Part shown: in pieces, positions 1-8,456 of the stretch
How the letters are laid out: each line of letters starts with the position of its first letter
Numbering within the stretch: the stretch's first letter is position 1
Origin: Hydrogenophaga sp.
Lineage (GTDB): Bacteria; Pseudomonadota; Gammaproteobacteria; Burkholderiales; Burkholderiaceae_C
DNA: 34,748 nt
NCBI RefSeq assembly: GCF_026125825.1
Contig: NZ_JAHCKK010000050.1
Span: forward strand, 1-34,748
Reading direction: 5' to 3'
Position numbers and translations under genes: made by a program
The notes under the pieces: generated by a model
Told to the model about the DNA's origin: nothing
Seen by the model: the letters and a program-made list of their open reading frames with translations, nothing else
Databases searched by the model: none

Positions 1-2
1 AC

Positions 3-503
3 CTGCGCCGCCGCGGGGTGAGCCCGCGGGTGCCCCCGCTGCACCTGATTGCGCTCGACACCTCGGGCTCGATGCGCCGGGGTGGGCGCCTGGCCTGGGC
101 CAAGGGCTATGCCGCGCGCCTGATCGAGCAAGCCGCGCGCGCGGGCGACCACGTGGCCCTGCTGTGTTTCGGCGGCCAGGGCGTGCAGTTGCTGCTGCCC
201 CCGGGCCCGGCCCGGGTGGCGGGCAGCGAGCGCGTGCGGCCCGTGGGCGGGGGCGGCGGCACGCCGCTGTCGGCCTGCCTGCGCGAGGCCGACCGCCTGT
301 TGCGCAAGACCCGGCGGCAGCGCGGCACCGCAGGCGGCGATTGCCTGTGGCTGCTCACCGATGGCCGCACGCTCGAACAACCCACGGCCCCGACCGCAGC
401 GGGCCACATCGTCGTCGTGGATTTCGACGACCCTTCGCGGCCCCTGGGCCGGTGCGCGGCCTGGGCCGAGCGCTGGCAGGCCGAACACCGCCTGCCGGCC
501 TGA
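3..503 (+). CDS. Chelatase subunit D-type protein, VWA domain (3' end only)
   Basis: This is the C-terminal part of a chelatase D-type subunit; the frame is open to the left window edge, so the true start lies upstream. The visible part is a von Willebrand A domain with the metal-ion-dependent adhesion motif DTSGSM near its start, followed by the GGGGGTPLS segment typical of ChlD/BchD-type proteins. In that family the D subunit works with an AAA+ I subunit and a large H/CobN-like subunit to insert Mg or Co into a tetrapyrrole using ATP. The following DUF1636 and cobalt transporter genes and the cobalamin genes downstream suggest it serves cobaltochelatase (CobN) rather than chlorophyll synthesis; that is inference from context. 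GTG at 18 could be read as a start, but such a protein would be only a VWA stub. Confidence 0.82.
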   Translation: MRRRGVSPRVPPLHLIALDTSGSMRRGGRLAWAKGYAARLIEQAARAGDHVALLCFGGQGVQLLLPPGPARVAGSERVRPVGGGGGTPLSACLREADRLLRKTRRQRGTAGGDCLWLLTDGRTLEQPTAPTAAGHIVVVDFDDPSRPLGRCAAWAERWQAEHRLPA

Positions 504-519
504 CCACGCTTTGCACACC

Positions 520-912
520 ATGTCCCTCACACCCATGACCGAAGTGATCGTCTGCACCACCTGCCGCCCGCCGGGCGCGCCGCGCGATGAACCTGCCGCC
601 GGCGCCCTGCTGTTCGAAGCCGTGCAGGCCGCGCAAGGGCGCGGCGCCGAACCCCGCGTGCGCGTGCGCGGCATGGCCTGCCTCAGCAGTTGTTCGCGCG
701 CCTGCTCGGTGGCCTTCCAGGCACCGGGCAAACACACCTACCTGTTTGGCGATCTGCTGCCCGACGCCGAGACGGCCGAGCACGTGCTCGCCTGCGCCGG
801 CCTGCACGCGGCCGCGAGCGACGGCAACCTGCTGCGCAACGAGCGGCCCGCGCGGCTGCGCAGCGGCATCCTCGCGCGCCTGCCGCCCAGCCTGATGGGG
901 CCCGACGAATGA
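520..912 (+). CDS. DUF1636 family Cys-rich protein
   Basis: A 130-residue protein, or 125 if the second ATG at 535 is used; neither start has a clear Shine-Dalgarno. It opens with VCTTCRPPG and has a Cys cluster GMACLSSCSRACSVAF near residue 50. This pattern matches the DUF1636 family, small proteins with a thioredoxin-like, ferredoxin-like arrangement of paired cysteines that are often found beside cobalamin and cobalt transport genes. The biochemical role is not established; metal or Fe-S binding is inference from the cysteines. It starts 16 nt after the chelatase gene and is followed about 100 nt later by cbtB, so a role in cobalt handling for B12 synthesis is the best guess. Confidence 0.75.
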   Translation: MSLTPMTEVIVCTTCRPPGAPRDEPAAGALLFEAVQAAQGRGAEPRVRVRGMACLSSCSRACSVAFQAPGKHTYLFGDLLPDAETAEHVLACAGLHAAASDGNLLRNERPARLRSGILARLPPSLMGPDE

Positions 913-1018
913 GCGCCGTCGGCTTCCTTCTCTCCTGTTCCTGCCTTGGGCGCCGAAAGGCGCGGCGCCCCGGCTTCCCTGTTCGCACGCCTCAACCTTT
1001 CTTGAAATGGAGCATCCC

Positions 1019-1204
1019 ATGATTGGAACCAGCACCACGGCGCCCGCGGGCGTCACGTCCGCCGTGCGCAGCCTGCTGCTGCAACTGGCCGCCGCCGCCG
1101 CCCTCGGGCTGGTGGTTCTCTACGGCGTGGCGTTCGCCGAGAGCCCGGTCGCGCACAACGCGGCGCACGACGTGCGCCACGTCACCGTGAAGCCTTGCCA
1201 CTGA
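1019..1204 (+). CDS. cbtB: CbtB, small cobalt transporter subunit
   Basis: A 61-residue protein with one membrane helix (about residues 17-40) and a His-rich tail ending in KPCH, the typical form of CbtB. It is thought to act with CbtA in cobalt uptake across the inner membrane for cobalamin synthesis. The ATG at 1019 is preferred over the in-frame ATG at 1007 because GGAG at 1009-1012 sits 6 nt before it. The gap of about 100 nt upstream holds a small GCGCC-GAAA-GGCGC hairpin at 950-963 but no recognisable B12 riboswitch. cbtA follows after a hairpin-rich spacer. Confidence 0.85.
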   Translation: MIGTSTTAPAGVTSAVRSLLLQLAAAAALGLVVLYGVAFAESPVAHNAAHDVRHVTVKPCH

Positions 1205-1283
1205 GAGGCACCCCCGCCGCGCTCCGCGCGACCCCCTCCAGGGGGCGGCGCCTGCGGCCCGGCAGAGCCGGTTCCGAGGCACC
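1205..1283 (+). repeat. Hairpin-rich intergenic cassette bounded by 8-bp direct repeats
   Basis: The cbtB-cbtA spacer contains three successive short hairpins: CGCG/CGCG at 1218-1228, CCCCC/GGGGG at 1232-1245 and CCGGC/GCCGG at 1259-1271. The direct repeat GAGGCACC occurs at both 1205-1212 and 1276-1283. It looks like a dispersed intergenic palindromic element of the kind found in Comamonadaceae genomes. That family link is from memory, and no second copy was seen in this window. It might also dampen or stabilise readthrough between cbtB and cbtA. Confidence 0.5.
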
Positions 1284-1324
1284 TCTGGAATAGGGCATTC
1301 CTGTTCGTTTTTTGGAGATTGAAG

Positions 1325-2128
1325 ATGATTTTTCAACGACTGATCTGGGCCGGCCTTGCCGTGGCCCTGGCCGTGGGCATCGTGCAGACCGGTGTGCAGC
1401 ACCTGCAGGCCGTGCCCATCATCCTGGCCGCCGAGGCTTACGAAGACCAGAAGATCGAGGCGCCAGCCACTTTCAGCGAGGCCGCACCGTCCGGCCATGA
1501 GGGCCATGCCGGCCATGCCATGGCCGAGGCAACCGAGGAATGGGCCCCGGCCGACGGCTTCGAGCGCACCGCATGGACCTTCGCCGCCAACGTGCTGCAT
1601 GCCTTCAGCATGGCGCTGCTGGTGTTCGCCGTGATGGGCGTGGCCCTGTGGCGCGGCACCACGCTGCGAGCGCTGCCGCTGGCCCTGGTGACCGCCGCCG
1701 CCGGCTGGCTGGCGTTCCACTTCTGGCCCTCGATCGGCCTGCATGCCGAGATTCCCGGCATGGATGCCGCCCGCCTGGGTTCGCGCCAGGGCTGGTGGAC
1801 GCTGGCCGCCGTGAGCGCGGCGCTGGCCTGTGCCTGCGCCGCCGGCCTCAAGAGCCCCCTGCGCTGGCTGCTCGCCGCCGCGTTGCTGGCCTTGCCTTAC
1901 GTGGTGGGTGCGCCGCACATCACCGCCGATCCGCTGGCCGGTTTCCAGGGCGAAGCCCAGGCCGTGCTGCGCGACCTCGGCACCCAGTTTGTCTGGGCGA
2001 CCACCTGGGTGTCGCTGACGTTCTGGCTCTGCATGGGTGTGGCCTCGGGCCTGGCGTTCCAGCGCTGGCTGCAGCCGGCTCTGCGCGCCACCTTCGGCGA
2101 AGCCGGCAAGCTGCCGCAAACGGCCTGA
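1325..2128 (+). CDS. cbtA: CbtA, cobalt transporter membrane protein
   Basis: A 267-residue membrane protein of the CbtA family, partner of CbtB in cobalt uptake. It starts with an N-terminal membrane helix (residues about 4-22), followed by a loop with the His pattern SGHEGHAGHAMAE, a likely metal-binding segment, and then about four more hydrophobic helices. The length is normal for the family. The ATG at 1325 is chosen over an in-frame TTG at 1319 because GGAG at 1314-1317 is correctly spaced only for the ATG. The gene ends about 70 nt before bioB, with a strong inverted repeat in between. Confidence 0.87.
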   Translation: MIFQRLIWAGLAVALAVGIVQTGVQHLQAVPIILAAEAYEDQKIEAPATFSEAAPSGHEGHAGHAMAEATEEWAPADGFERTAWTFAANVLHAFSMALLVFAVMGVALWRGTTLRALPLALVTAAAGWLAFHFWPSIGLHAEIPGMDAARLGSRQGWWTLAAVSAALACACAAGLKSPLRWLLAAALLALPYVVGAPHITADPLAGFQGEAQAVLRDLGTQFVWATTWVSLTFWLCMGVASGLAFQRWLQPALRATFGEAGKLPQTA

Positions 2129-2139
2129 CCGTGCGGTGG

Positions 2140-2165
2140 TCTGCCTGCCCGCGGAGGCAGGCAGA
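2140..2165 (+). terminator. Perfect inverted repeat between cbtA and bioB
   Basis: TCTGCCTGCC at 2140-2149 and GGCAGGCAGA at 2156-2165 are perfectly complementary with a 6-nt loop. It lies just after the cbtA stop and 34 nt before bioB. It has no T tract on either side, so it may be a weak terminator, a processing or stability hairpin, or an operator. It marks the likely boundary between the cobalt and biotin parts. No BirA-type operator was seen next to it. Confidence 0.45.
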
Positions 2166-2199
2166 ATACCGCTCCCCTTAAGTCGAAAGGACCATCAAC

Positions 2200-3231
2200 A
2201 TGACGACCACGACCGACATCGCCGAGCGGCCTCTGCAGTTCCACGCCAAACCCACGGCTGAGCCCGCCACCGGCGCCGGCACGAACGCCTGGCGGGTGGA
2301 GGAGGTGCAGGCGCTGTTCGACCTGCCGTTCTCCGAACTGATCCACCGTGCGCAGACCGTGCACCGCGAACACTTCGACCCTGCCGAGGTCGAGCTCGCG
2401 ACCCTCCTGTCGGTGAAAACCGGCGGTTGCCCGGAGGACTGCGGCTACTGCCCGCAGTCGGTGCATTTCGATACCGGCCTCACCGCCGGCAAGCTCATGG
2501 GTGTGGACGCGGTGCGCGAGGCCGCGCAGCGCGCCAAGCAGGCTGGTGCCACGCGCTTCTGCATGGGCGCGGCCTGGCGCGCGCCGAAGGACCGCGACGT
2601 CGACGCCGTGGCCGAACTCGTGCGCACCGTCAAGGCCGAGGGCCTGGAAGCCTGCGCCACGCTGGGCATGCTGTCCGACGGCCATGCCGAGATCCTGCGC
2701 GATGCGGGCCTGGACTACTACAACCACAACCTGGACAGCGCGCCCGACTTCTACGGCGAGATCATCACCACGCGCGATTACCAGGACCGCCTGGACACGC
2801 TGGCGCGCGTGCGAGGCGCGGGCGTGAAGGTCTGCTGCGGTGGCATCGTGGGCATGGGCGAGTCGCGCCTGCAGCGCGCCGCGCTGGTGGCCCAGCTCGC
2901 CAACCTCGCGCCCGACTATCCCGAGTCGGTGCCGATCAACCACCTGGTGAAGGTGCAGGGCACGCCGCTGGCCGATCAGCCCGACCTGGACCCGCTCGAG
3001 TTCGTGCGCACCATCGCGGTGGCGCGCATCACCATGCCGCGCGCCCGGGTGCGCCTGTCGGCCGGGCGCCAGCAGATGAGCGAGGCGGTCCAGGCCCTGT
3101 GTTTCCTGGCCGGCGCCAACTCCATCTTCTACGGCGAGAAGCTGCTTACCACCGGCAACCCCGACGTGGCGGCCGACATGGGCCTGCTGGCCAAGCTGGG
3201 CCTGCGGCCGCGCCACGTGTCGGCCGACTGA
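2200..3231 (+). CDS. bioB: BioB, biotin synthase
   Basis: A radical-SAM enzyme that inserts sulfur into dethiobiotin to give biotin. The 343-residue length is normal. The CxxxCxxC motif (C77, C81, C84 in [13 protein letters not shown]) binds the [4Fe-4S] cluster used to cleave S-adenosylmethionine. Further family segments are YYNHNLDS (residues about 174-181) and [11 protein letters not shown], which carries the Arg ligand of the [2Fe-2S] cluster. AGGA lies about 8 nt before the ATG. It is the first gene of a bioB-A-D-F cluster, and bioA starts 11 nt after its stop. A promoter is expected in the 71-nt gap upstream, but I could not assign hexamers with confidence. Confidence 0.97.
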   Translation: MTTTTDIAERPLQFHAKPTAEPATGAGTNAWRVEEVQALFDLPFSELIHRAQTVHREHFDPAEVELATLLSVKTGGCPEDCGYCPQSVHFDTGLTAGKLMGVDAVREAAQRAKQAGATRFCMGAAWRAPKDRDVDAVAELVRTVKAEGLEACATLGMLSDGHAEILRDAGLDYYNHNLDSAPDFYGEIITTRDYQDRLDTLARVRGAGVKVCCGGIVGMGESRLQRAALVAQLANLAPDYPESVPINHLVKVQGTPLADQPDLDPLEFVRTIAVARITMPRARVRLSAGRQQMSEAVQALCFLAGANSIFYGEKLLTTGNPDVAADMGLLAKLGLRPRHVSAD

Positions 3232-3242
3232 AGCCACCGCGC

Positions 3243-4625
3243 ATGTCCTCGCTCAACGAGACCTGGCGCCAGCGCAGCCTCGCGGCGGTGTGGCACCCCT
3301 GCACCCAGATGAAGCTGCATGCGCCCGGTGGCGCGGGCCTGCCGCTGGTGCCGGTGGCGCGGGCCGAAGGGGTCTGGCTGCACGACCACGATGGCCGGCG
3401 CTACCTGGACGCGATCAGCTCCTGGTGGGTCAACTTGTTCGGGCACAACCACCCGGCCATCCGTGCGGCGCTGGTGGATCAGTTGAACCGGCTGGACCAC
3501 GTGATGCTGGCCGGCTTCACCCATGAGCCCGTGGTGGAGCTGTCCGAGCGCCTGTCTTCGGCCACCGGGCTGGGCCATGCCTTCTATGGCAGCGACGGCG
3601 CCAGCGCCACCGAGATCGCGCTCAAGATGAGTGCGCACCACTGGCGCAACGCGGGGCGGCCGGGCAAGAGCCGCTTCGTCGGGCTGGCAGGCGGTTACCA
3701 CGGCGAGACCGTGGGGGCGCTGGCCGTGACCGACATCGCGCTCTTTCGCGAGGCCTACGCACCGCTGGTGCGCCTGGCCGCCACCGTGCCCAGCCCCGAT
3801 GCGCGTGGCGCGCTGCCGGGCGAGTCCGCCGCCGACGTGGCCGAGCGCGCCGCCTGCGCGCTGGCGGCCTGGCTGGCCGAGCACCACGCTGAGACGGCGG
3901 CGCTGATCGTCGAGCCGCTGATCCAGTGCGCCGCCGGCATGGCGATGCACGATCCCCATTACCTGCGGCGCGCGCGCGAGCTGTGCGACCGCTACGACGT
4001 GCACCTGGTGCTGGATGAGATCGCCGTGGGCTTCGGCCGCACCGGCACCCTGTTCGCCCACCAGCAGGCCGGCATCCGGGCCGACTTCCTGTGCCTCTCC
4101 AAGGGCCTGACCGGTGGCACGCTGCCGCTGTCGGTGGTGCTCACCACCGACGAGGTCTATGCCGCTTTCTACGACGACCAGGTCGCGCGCGGTTTCCTGC
4201 ATTCGCACAGCTACACCGGCAACCCGCTGGCCTGCCGCGCCGCCCTGGCCACGCTCGACCTGTTCGAGCAGACCGACGCGCTGCGCCGCAACGTGGCCAC
4301 CGCCGAACGGCTGGCCGCGCAGTTCGAGCCGCTCTCGGCGCACGCCCGCGTGCGCCACGTGCGCCGCCAGGGCATGGTGTTCGCCTGGGATGTGCTCAGC
4401 AGCCTGCCCGACTTCGGTCGCCGCTATGCCCGCCACGCGCTGGCGCAGGGGGTGGTGCTGCGGCCCATCGGCCACACGCTGTACGCCATGCCGCCCTACG
4501 TGATCGACGAAGCCGAAGGCGAGTGGCTGGCCCGAGGCGCACTGGCCGCGCTCCAGGCCACGCTGGCGGAAGAGGAGGCCGGCGCGCGCCCCGTTGGCAT
4601 GGCGGAGGTGCGCGATGGCGTTTGA
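3243..4625 (+). CDS. bioA: BioA, adenosylmethionine-8-amino-7-oxononanoate aminotransferase
   Basis: A 460-residue class III aminotransferase that converts KAPA to DAPA using SAM as amino donor, the third step of the pimeloyl-to-biotin route. Diagnostic segments are WHPCTQM near the N terminus, SSWWVNLFGHNHP, LDEIAVGFGRTG and CLSKGLTGG with the PLP lysine K287. The usual substrate-site aromatic residues (WW pair) are present. The ATG at 3243 fits the family N terminus; longer upstream extensions of the frame are shadow sequence inside bioB. The last 11 nt overlap bioD, which suggests translational coupling. Confidence 0.96.
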   Translation: MSSLNETWRQRSLAAVWHPCTQMKLHAPGGAGLPLVPVARAEGVWLHDHDGRRYLDAISSWWVNLFGHNHPAIRAALVDQLNRLDHVMLAGFTHEPVVELSERLSSATGLGHAFYGSDGASATEIALKMSAHHWRNAGRPGKSRFVGLAGGYHGETVGALAVTDIALFREAYAPLVRLAATVPSPDARGALPGESAADVAERAACALAAWLAEHHAETAALIVEPLIQCAAGMAMHDPHYLRRARELCDRYDVHLVLDEIAVGFGRTGTLFAHQQAGIRADFLCLSKGLTGGTLPLSVVLTTDEVYAAFYDDQVARGFLHSHSYTGNPLACRAALATLDLFEQTDALRRNVATAERLAAQFEPLSAHARVRHVRRQGMVFAWDVLSSLPDFGRRYARHALAQGVVLRPIGHTLYAMPPYVIDEAEGEWLARGALAALQATLAEEEAGARPVGMAEVRDGV

Positions 4626-5298
4626 CGGCTGCTTCGTCACCGGCACCGACACCGGCGTGGGCAAGACCCTGGTCAGCGCGGCCCTGCTGCACACGCTCGC
4701 GAGGCACCACCGCCGCGTCGTCGGCATGAAGCCGGTGGCGGCCGGCCTGATCGAGCACCAGGGGCAATGGGTCAGCGAAGACGTGCTGGCCCTGCGCGCG
4801 GCGTCCACGGTGGTGGTGCCGGCCGGACTCGACAACCCCGTGGCCTTGCCCGATGCCATGGCACCGCATCTCGCGGCCGAGCGCGTGGGCTGCACCCTGA
4901 CGGTGGCCGAGCTGCTGGCCGCGCACCGCGCGCTGCGCGCGCACGCCGACGTGGTGGTGGTCGAGGGCGCGGGGGGCTGGCGCGTGCCGCTCAACGGCGA
5001 GGAGACCCTGGCCGACCTCGCGCGCGCCATGGGTGCGCCGGTGGTGCTGGTGGTGGGCCTGCGCCTGGGCTGCCTGAACCACGCGCTGCTGACCGCCGAG
5101 GCCATCCGCGCCGACGGCCTGGCGCTGGCAGGCTGGGTGGCCAACGCCATCGACCCCGACATGCCCTGCCGCGAGGAGAACATCGAGACGCTGCGCCGCT
5201 GGCTGCCGGCGCCGCTGCTGGGCCGTGTGCCCTGGCAGGGCGCCGCCCCCAAGGCCCAAGACATTGCGCTGGAGCTGCCCCATGACCTGGCTGGATGA
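4615..5298 (+). CDS. bioD: BioD, dethiobiotin synthetase
   Basis: A 227-residue ATP-dependent carboxylase that closes the ureido ring of DAPA to make dethiobiotin. The P-loop GTDTGVGKT is at residues 10-18, the MKPVAAG strand carries the catalytic lysine and VVVEGAGGW is the second family motif. The start at 4615 is preceded by GGAGG about 7 nt away, inside the end of bioA; an in-frame ATG at 4594 would add a tail not seen in the family. The 3' end overlaps bioF by 17 nt. Confidence 0.96.
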   Translation: MAFDGCFVTGTDTGVGKTLVSAALLHTLARHHRRVVGMKPVAAGLIEHQGQWVSEDVLALRAASTVVVPAGLDNPVALPDAMAPHLAAERVGCTLTVAELLAAHRALRAHADVVVVEGAGGWRVPLNGEETLADLARAMGAPVVLVVGLRLGCLNHALLTAEAIRADGLALAGWVANAIDPDMPCREENIETLRRWLPAPLLGRVPWQGAAPKAQDIALELPHDLAG

Positions 5299-6502
5299 AT
5301 TCGATGGCCGGCTGGCCGCGCTGGACGCGCAGTCGCTGCGCCGCCGCCGCCGCGAGGTGGTGCCGGAGCAGGGCGCGCGGCTGCGCGTCGATGGGACGTC
5401 GTTGCTGGCCTTCTGCAGCAACGACTACCTCGGCCTGGCGCAGGACCCGCTGCTGCGCGAGGCGGTGCACGCCGCCGTGGACCGCTATGGCGTCGGGTCT
5501 GGCGCCTCGCCCATGGTCAGCGGCCACAGCGCCGCCAACGCCGCGCTGGAGCGCGAGCTCGCCCAGGCCGTGGGTCTGCCGCGCGCGCTGTACTTCTACG
5601 CCGGCTACGCCACCAACGCCAGCGTCGTGCCGGCCCTGGTGGCCCAGGGCGATGCCCTGTTCTCGGACGCCCTGAACCACGCCTGCCTGATCGACGGCGC
5701 GCGCCTGTCCCGCGCCACGGTGCACCGCTACCGCCACGCCGACCTGCCGCAGCTCGAGGCACTGCTGGCGGCCAGCCCGGCGCGGCGCAAGCTCGTGATC
5801 AGCGACGCGGTGTTCAGCATGGACGGCGACGTCGCAGACATCGCGGCGCTGCACGCGCTGTGCGAACGGCACGACGCCTTGCTGCTGCTGGACGACGCGC
5901 ATGGCTTTGGCCTGCTCGGGCCGCAGGGGCGCGGCGCCCTGGCCGCTGCCGGGCTGTGCGGCGCGCAGGCCTCGCCGCGCGTGATCTACATGGCCACCCT
6001 CGGCAAAGCCCTGGGCGTGGCCGGCGCCTTCGTGGCCGGGCCCGATCGCCTGGTGGAGTGGCTGCTGCAAAAGACCCGCAGCTACACCTACGCCACGGCC
6101 GCGCCGGCGCTGCTGGCCGAGGCGGTGCGCGCCGGCCTGCGCTGCGTGCTCGGGCCCGATGGCGATCGCCGCCGGCAGCAGCTGCAGGCGCACATCGCAC
6201 AATTGCGCGAGGGCCTGGCACCGGGGGCCGATGCCGCGTTCGACGCGGCCGGCTGGGCCCTGATGCCCTCGGCCACCGCGATCCAGCCGCTGGTGATCGG
6301 CGAGAACGCCGCCGCGCTGCGCGTGATGGCCGCGCTGCGGGAACAGGGGTTGTGGGTGCCCGCCATCCGAACGCCCACCGTGCCGACGGGCACCGCGCGG
6401 CTGCGCATCGCGCTCTCGGCCGCGCACCAGCCTTCGGACATCGAGGCGCTGCTGCAGGCCTTGCGGATCGCCGCGGCCAGCACCGCGGCGTTGCCCGCAT
6501 GA
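5282..6502 (+). CDS. bioF: BioF, 8-amino-7-oxononanoate synthase
   Basis: A 406-residue PLP enzyme of the alpha-oxoamine synthase family. It condenses pimeloyl-ACP (or -CoA) with L-alanine to give KAPA, the first ring-directed step of biotin synthesis. Family signs are [32 protein letters not shown], and [12 protein letters not shown] with the PLP lysine K242. The start at 5282 lies inside the end of bioD. The stop overlaps the start of cbiB as ATGA (6499-6502), so the biotin genes are directly coupled to the cobalamin genes. bioC and bioH, needed to make the pimeloyl precursor, are not in the window. Confidence 0.95.
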   Translation: MTWLDEFDGRLAALDAQSLRRRRREVVPEQGARLRVDGTSLLAFCSNDYLGLAQDPLLREAVHAAVDRYGVGSGASPMVSGHSAANAALERELAQAVGLPRALYFYAGYATNASVVPALVAQGDALFSDALNHACLIDGARLSRATVHRYRHADLPQLEALLAASPARRKLVISDAVFSMDGDVADIAALHALCERHDALLLLDDAHGFGLLGPQGRGALAAAGLCGAQASPRVIYMATLGKALGVAGAFVAGPDRLVEWLLQKTRSYTYATAAPALLAEAVRAGLRCVLGPDGDRRRQQLQAHIAQLREGLAPGADAAFDAAGWALMPSATAIQPLVIGENAAALRVMAALREQGLWVPAIRTPTVPTGTARLRIALSAAHQPSDIEALLQALRIAAASTAALPA

Positions 6503-7467
6503 ACCTCCCGATGGACCTCCACCCCGGTCTGGCACCGGCGGCCCTGCTGCTGGCCCTGCTGGTGGACCGCTTCTGGGGCGAGCCTCCCGCACGGTGGCAC
6601 CCGGTGGTGGGGATGGGGCGCTACCTCGGGGCGCTGGGCCCGCGCATCGCGCCGGTCTGGGGCGCACCCGCGGGCGCAGTGCGGCCCTTCGTGCTCGGCG
6701 CCCTGGCCTGGATGGCCGGCGCGCTGCTGGTGATGGCCATTGCCTTCGCGCTGATGCGGCTCGTGAGCGATGGGCCGGTGTGGCTGCAAGTCCTCGTCGC
6801 CGGTCTGCTGCTCAAGCCCCTGCTCGCGTGGCGCATGCTGCGCGAGGAGGTGATCGCGGTCGAAGCGGCGCTGGGCGAATCCCTGGCGGCCGGGCGCGAA
6901 CGCCTGGGCTGGCTGGTGAGCCGCGACGTGGCCGCGCTGGACGAGGCGCAGGTGCGCGAGAGCGCGATCGAATCGCTGGCCGAGAATCTCAACGACTCGG
7001 TGGTGGCGCCGCTGTTCTGGTTCGCCGTCGCCGGCCTGCCCGGCGCAGCGCTCTACCGCTTTGCCAACACCGCCGACGCCATGTGGGGCTACCGGGGCGA
7101 GCGCCAGGGCCGCGACTGGACGTGGGCCGGCAAGTGGGCGGCGCGCGCCGATGACGTGCTCTCGTGGCTGCCCGCCCGCCTCACCGCGGTCCTGCTGGGT
7201 TTTCTGGGCGCTTTTCGGGGCTGGCGCTCGATGCCGGCGCAGGCGCGGCGCACACCGTCGCCCAACAGCGGCTGGCCCATGGCCGCCATGGCGCTGGCGT
7301 TGAATGTGCGCCTGGGCAAACCGGGGGTCTATGTGTTGAACGCCGAGGGTCGCAGCCCTCTGGCCGCCGATACCGCGCGGGCCCTGCAACTGGCTGGCGG
7401 GGTGGTACAAGCGTTGGCGGGCATGGCCGTGTTGTGGACCACGTTCGCCTGGAGCCCCATCGCATGA
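6499..7467 (+). CDS. cbiB: CbiB/CobD, adenosylcobinamide-phosphate synthase
   Basis: A 322-residue membrane protein that attaches (R)-1-amino-2-propanol phosphate to adenosylcobyric acid. Family markers are [20 protein letters not shown] at the N terminus, [21 protein letters not shown], and [15 protein letters not shown]. Hydrophobic helices surround these segments. The name cobD is used for this enzyme in the Pseudomonas denitrificans scheme; the Salmonella name is used here. It starts in an ATGA overlap with bioF and ends in an ATGA overlap with the next gene. A second in-frame ATG at 6511 is possible. Confidence 0.93.
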   Translation: MNLPMDLHPGLAPAALLLALLVDRFWGEPPARWHPVVGMGRYLGALGPRIAPVWGAPAGAVRPFVLGALAWMAGALLVMAIAFALMRLVSDGPVWLQVLVAGLLLKPLLAWRMLREEVIAVEAALGESLAAGRERLGWLVSRDVAALDEAQVRESAIESLAENLNDSVVAPLFWFAVAGLPGAALYRFANTADAMWGYRGERQGRDWTWAGKWAARADDVLSWLPARLTAVLLGFLGAFRGWRSMPAQARRTPSPNSGWPMAAMALALNVRLGKPGVYVLNAEGRSPLAADTARALQLAGGVVQALAGMAVLWTTFAWSPIA

Positions 7468-8456
7468 CACACACACCGTTGAATTTTCATGGAGGCCCCG
7501 ACGCACTGGGCGTGCCGGCCTGGGATTTCTCCACCAACGCCAATGCCTGCGGGCCTTGTCCGCAGGCGTGGGCCGCCGTGCAGCAGGCCGATGCGCGGCG
7601 CTACCCCGACCCGGCCTACACCGCGCTGCGCGAGGCGCTGGCGGCCTTTCACGCGGTCGATGCAGAGCGCATCGTGATCGCTGGCAGCGCCAGCGAATTC
7701 ATCGGCCGCATCACCGCCTGGGTGGCGCGCGAAGGTGGCCGGCGCGTCTGGCTGCCCGAGCAGGCCTACGGTGACTACGCCCGCGCGGCCAGCGCCTGGG
7801 GGCTGGAGCGCACGACGGACCCGGCGCCGGCCGATCTGGCCTGGCTGTGCGAGCCCGCCAGCCCGCTCGGCCAGGCAGAGCCTCGTGCGCGCGATGTGGC
7901 GGCATCGGGCGCGGCCACGGTGGTGCTGGACCGCGCCTACGAACCGCTGCGACTGGCTGGACAAAGCAGCCTCGACCCGGCAGCCCTGGAGCGGGTCTGG
8001 CAACTCTGGACCCCCAACAAGGCGCTGGGTCTCACGGGTGTGCGCGGCAGCTACGCCATTGCCCCCGTGGGGCAGGCGCGCATGGCGCGCTCGCTGGAAC
8101 AACTCGCCCCTTCCTGGCCGCTTGGCGCGCATGCCGTGGCCTTGCTCGAGGCCTGGACATCGCCCGCAGCGCAGGCCTGGGTCGAGCGCACCCTGCCCAG
8201 ACTGAGCCAATGGATGCGAGACCAGCAGGCCCTGCTGGCCGGGCTGGGCTGGACGGTGCGGCCCAGCGATGCCCCTTACTTCTGCGCTGCGCCACCGCAG
8301 GCACTGAACGTGCCTGCCCTGCGCGCGCGGGGCGTCAAACTGCGCGACGCCCGCTCGTTCGGCCTGCCGGGACAGTGGCGCCTGAGCGCCCAGCCGCCCG
8401 AGGCCCAGGCGGCCTTGCGCGCGGCCCTGCTGGCGCAAGAGGAGCACGTGGCATGA
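7464..8456 (+). CDS. cobD: Threonine-phosphate decarboxylase-like PLP enzyme (CobD/CobC)
   Basis: A 330-residue fold-type I PLP protein related to histidinol-phosphate aminotransferase. In this context it should decarboxylate L-threonine phosphate to aminopropanol phosphate, the substrate of the preceding CbiB. It has NFHGGPDA and WDFSTNANACGP near the N terminus, RYPDPAYTALREALA, and WTPNKALGLTGVRG with the PLP lysine K186. The Asp-X-Ala-Tyr segment reads DRAYEPL. At 330 residues it is slightly short but within the family range. It is called cobC in the P. denitrificans scheme. Both ends overlap neighbours as ATGA. Confidence 0.88.
   Translation: MTHTPLNFHGGPDALGVPAWDFSTNANACGPCPQAWAAVQQADARRYPDPAYTALREALAAFHAVDAERIVIAGSASEFIGRITAWVAREGGRRVWLPEQAYGDYARAASAWGLERTTDPAPADLAWLCEPASPLGQAEPRARDVAASGAATVVLDRAYEPLRLAGQSSLDPAALERVWQLWTPNKALGLTGVRGSYAIAPVGQARMARSLEQLAPSWPLGAHAVALLEAWTSPAAQAWVERTLPRLSQWMRDQQALLAGLGWTVRPSDAPYFCAAPPQALNVPALRARGVKLRDARSFGLPGQWRLSAQPPEAQAALRAALLAQEEHVA

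Noticed and set aside
1185-1212. A GCCACTG-like string at the cbtB end resembling part of a B12 riboswitch box
   Set aside because: It is the codon sequence for the conserved CbtB C terminus and stop; no surrounding riboswitch helices were recognisable.
3129-5264. Long minus-strand frames opposite bioA and bioD
   Set aside because: Low-complexity shadow translations; the plus strand has clear, complete biotin enzymes.
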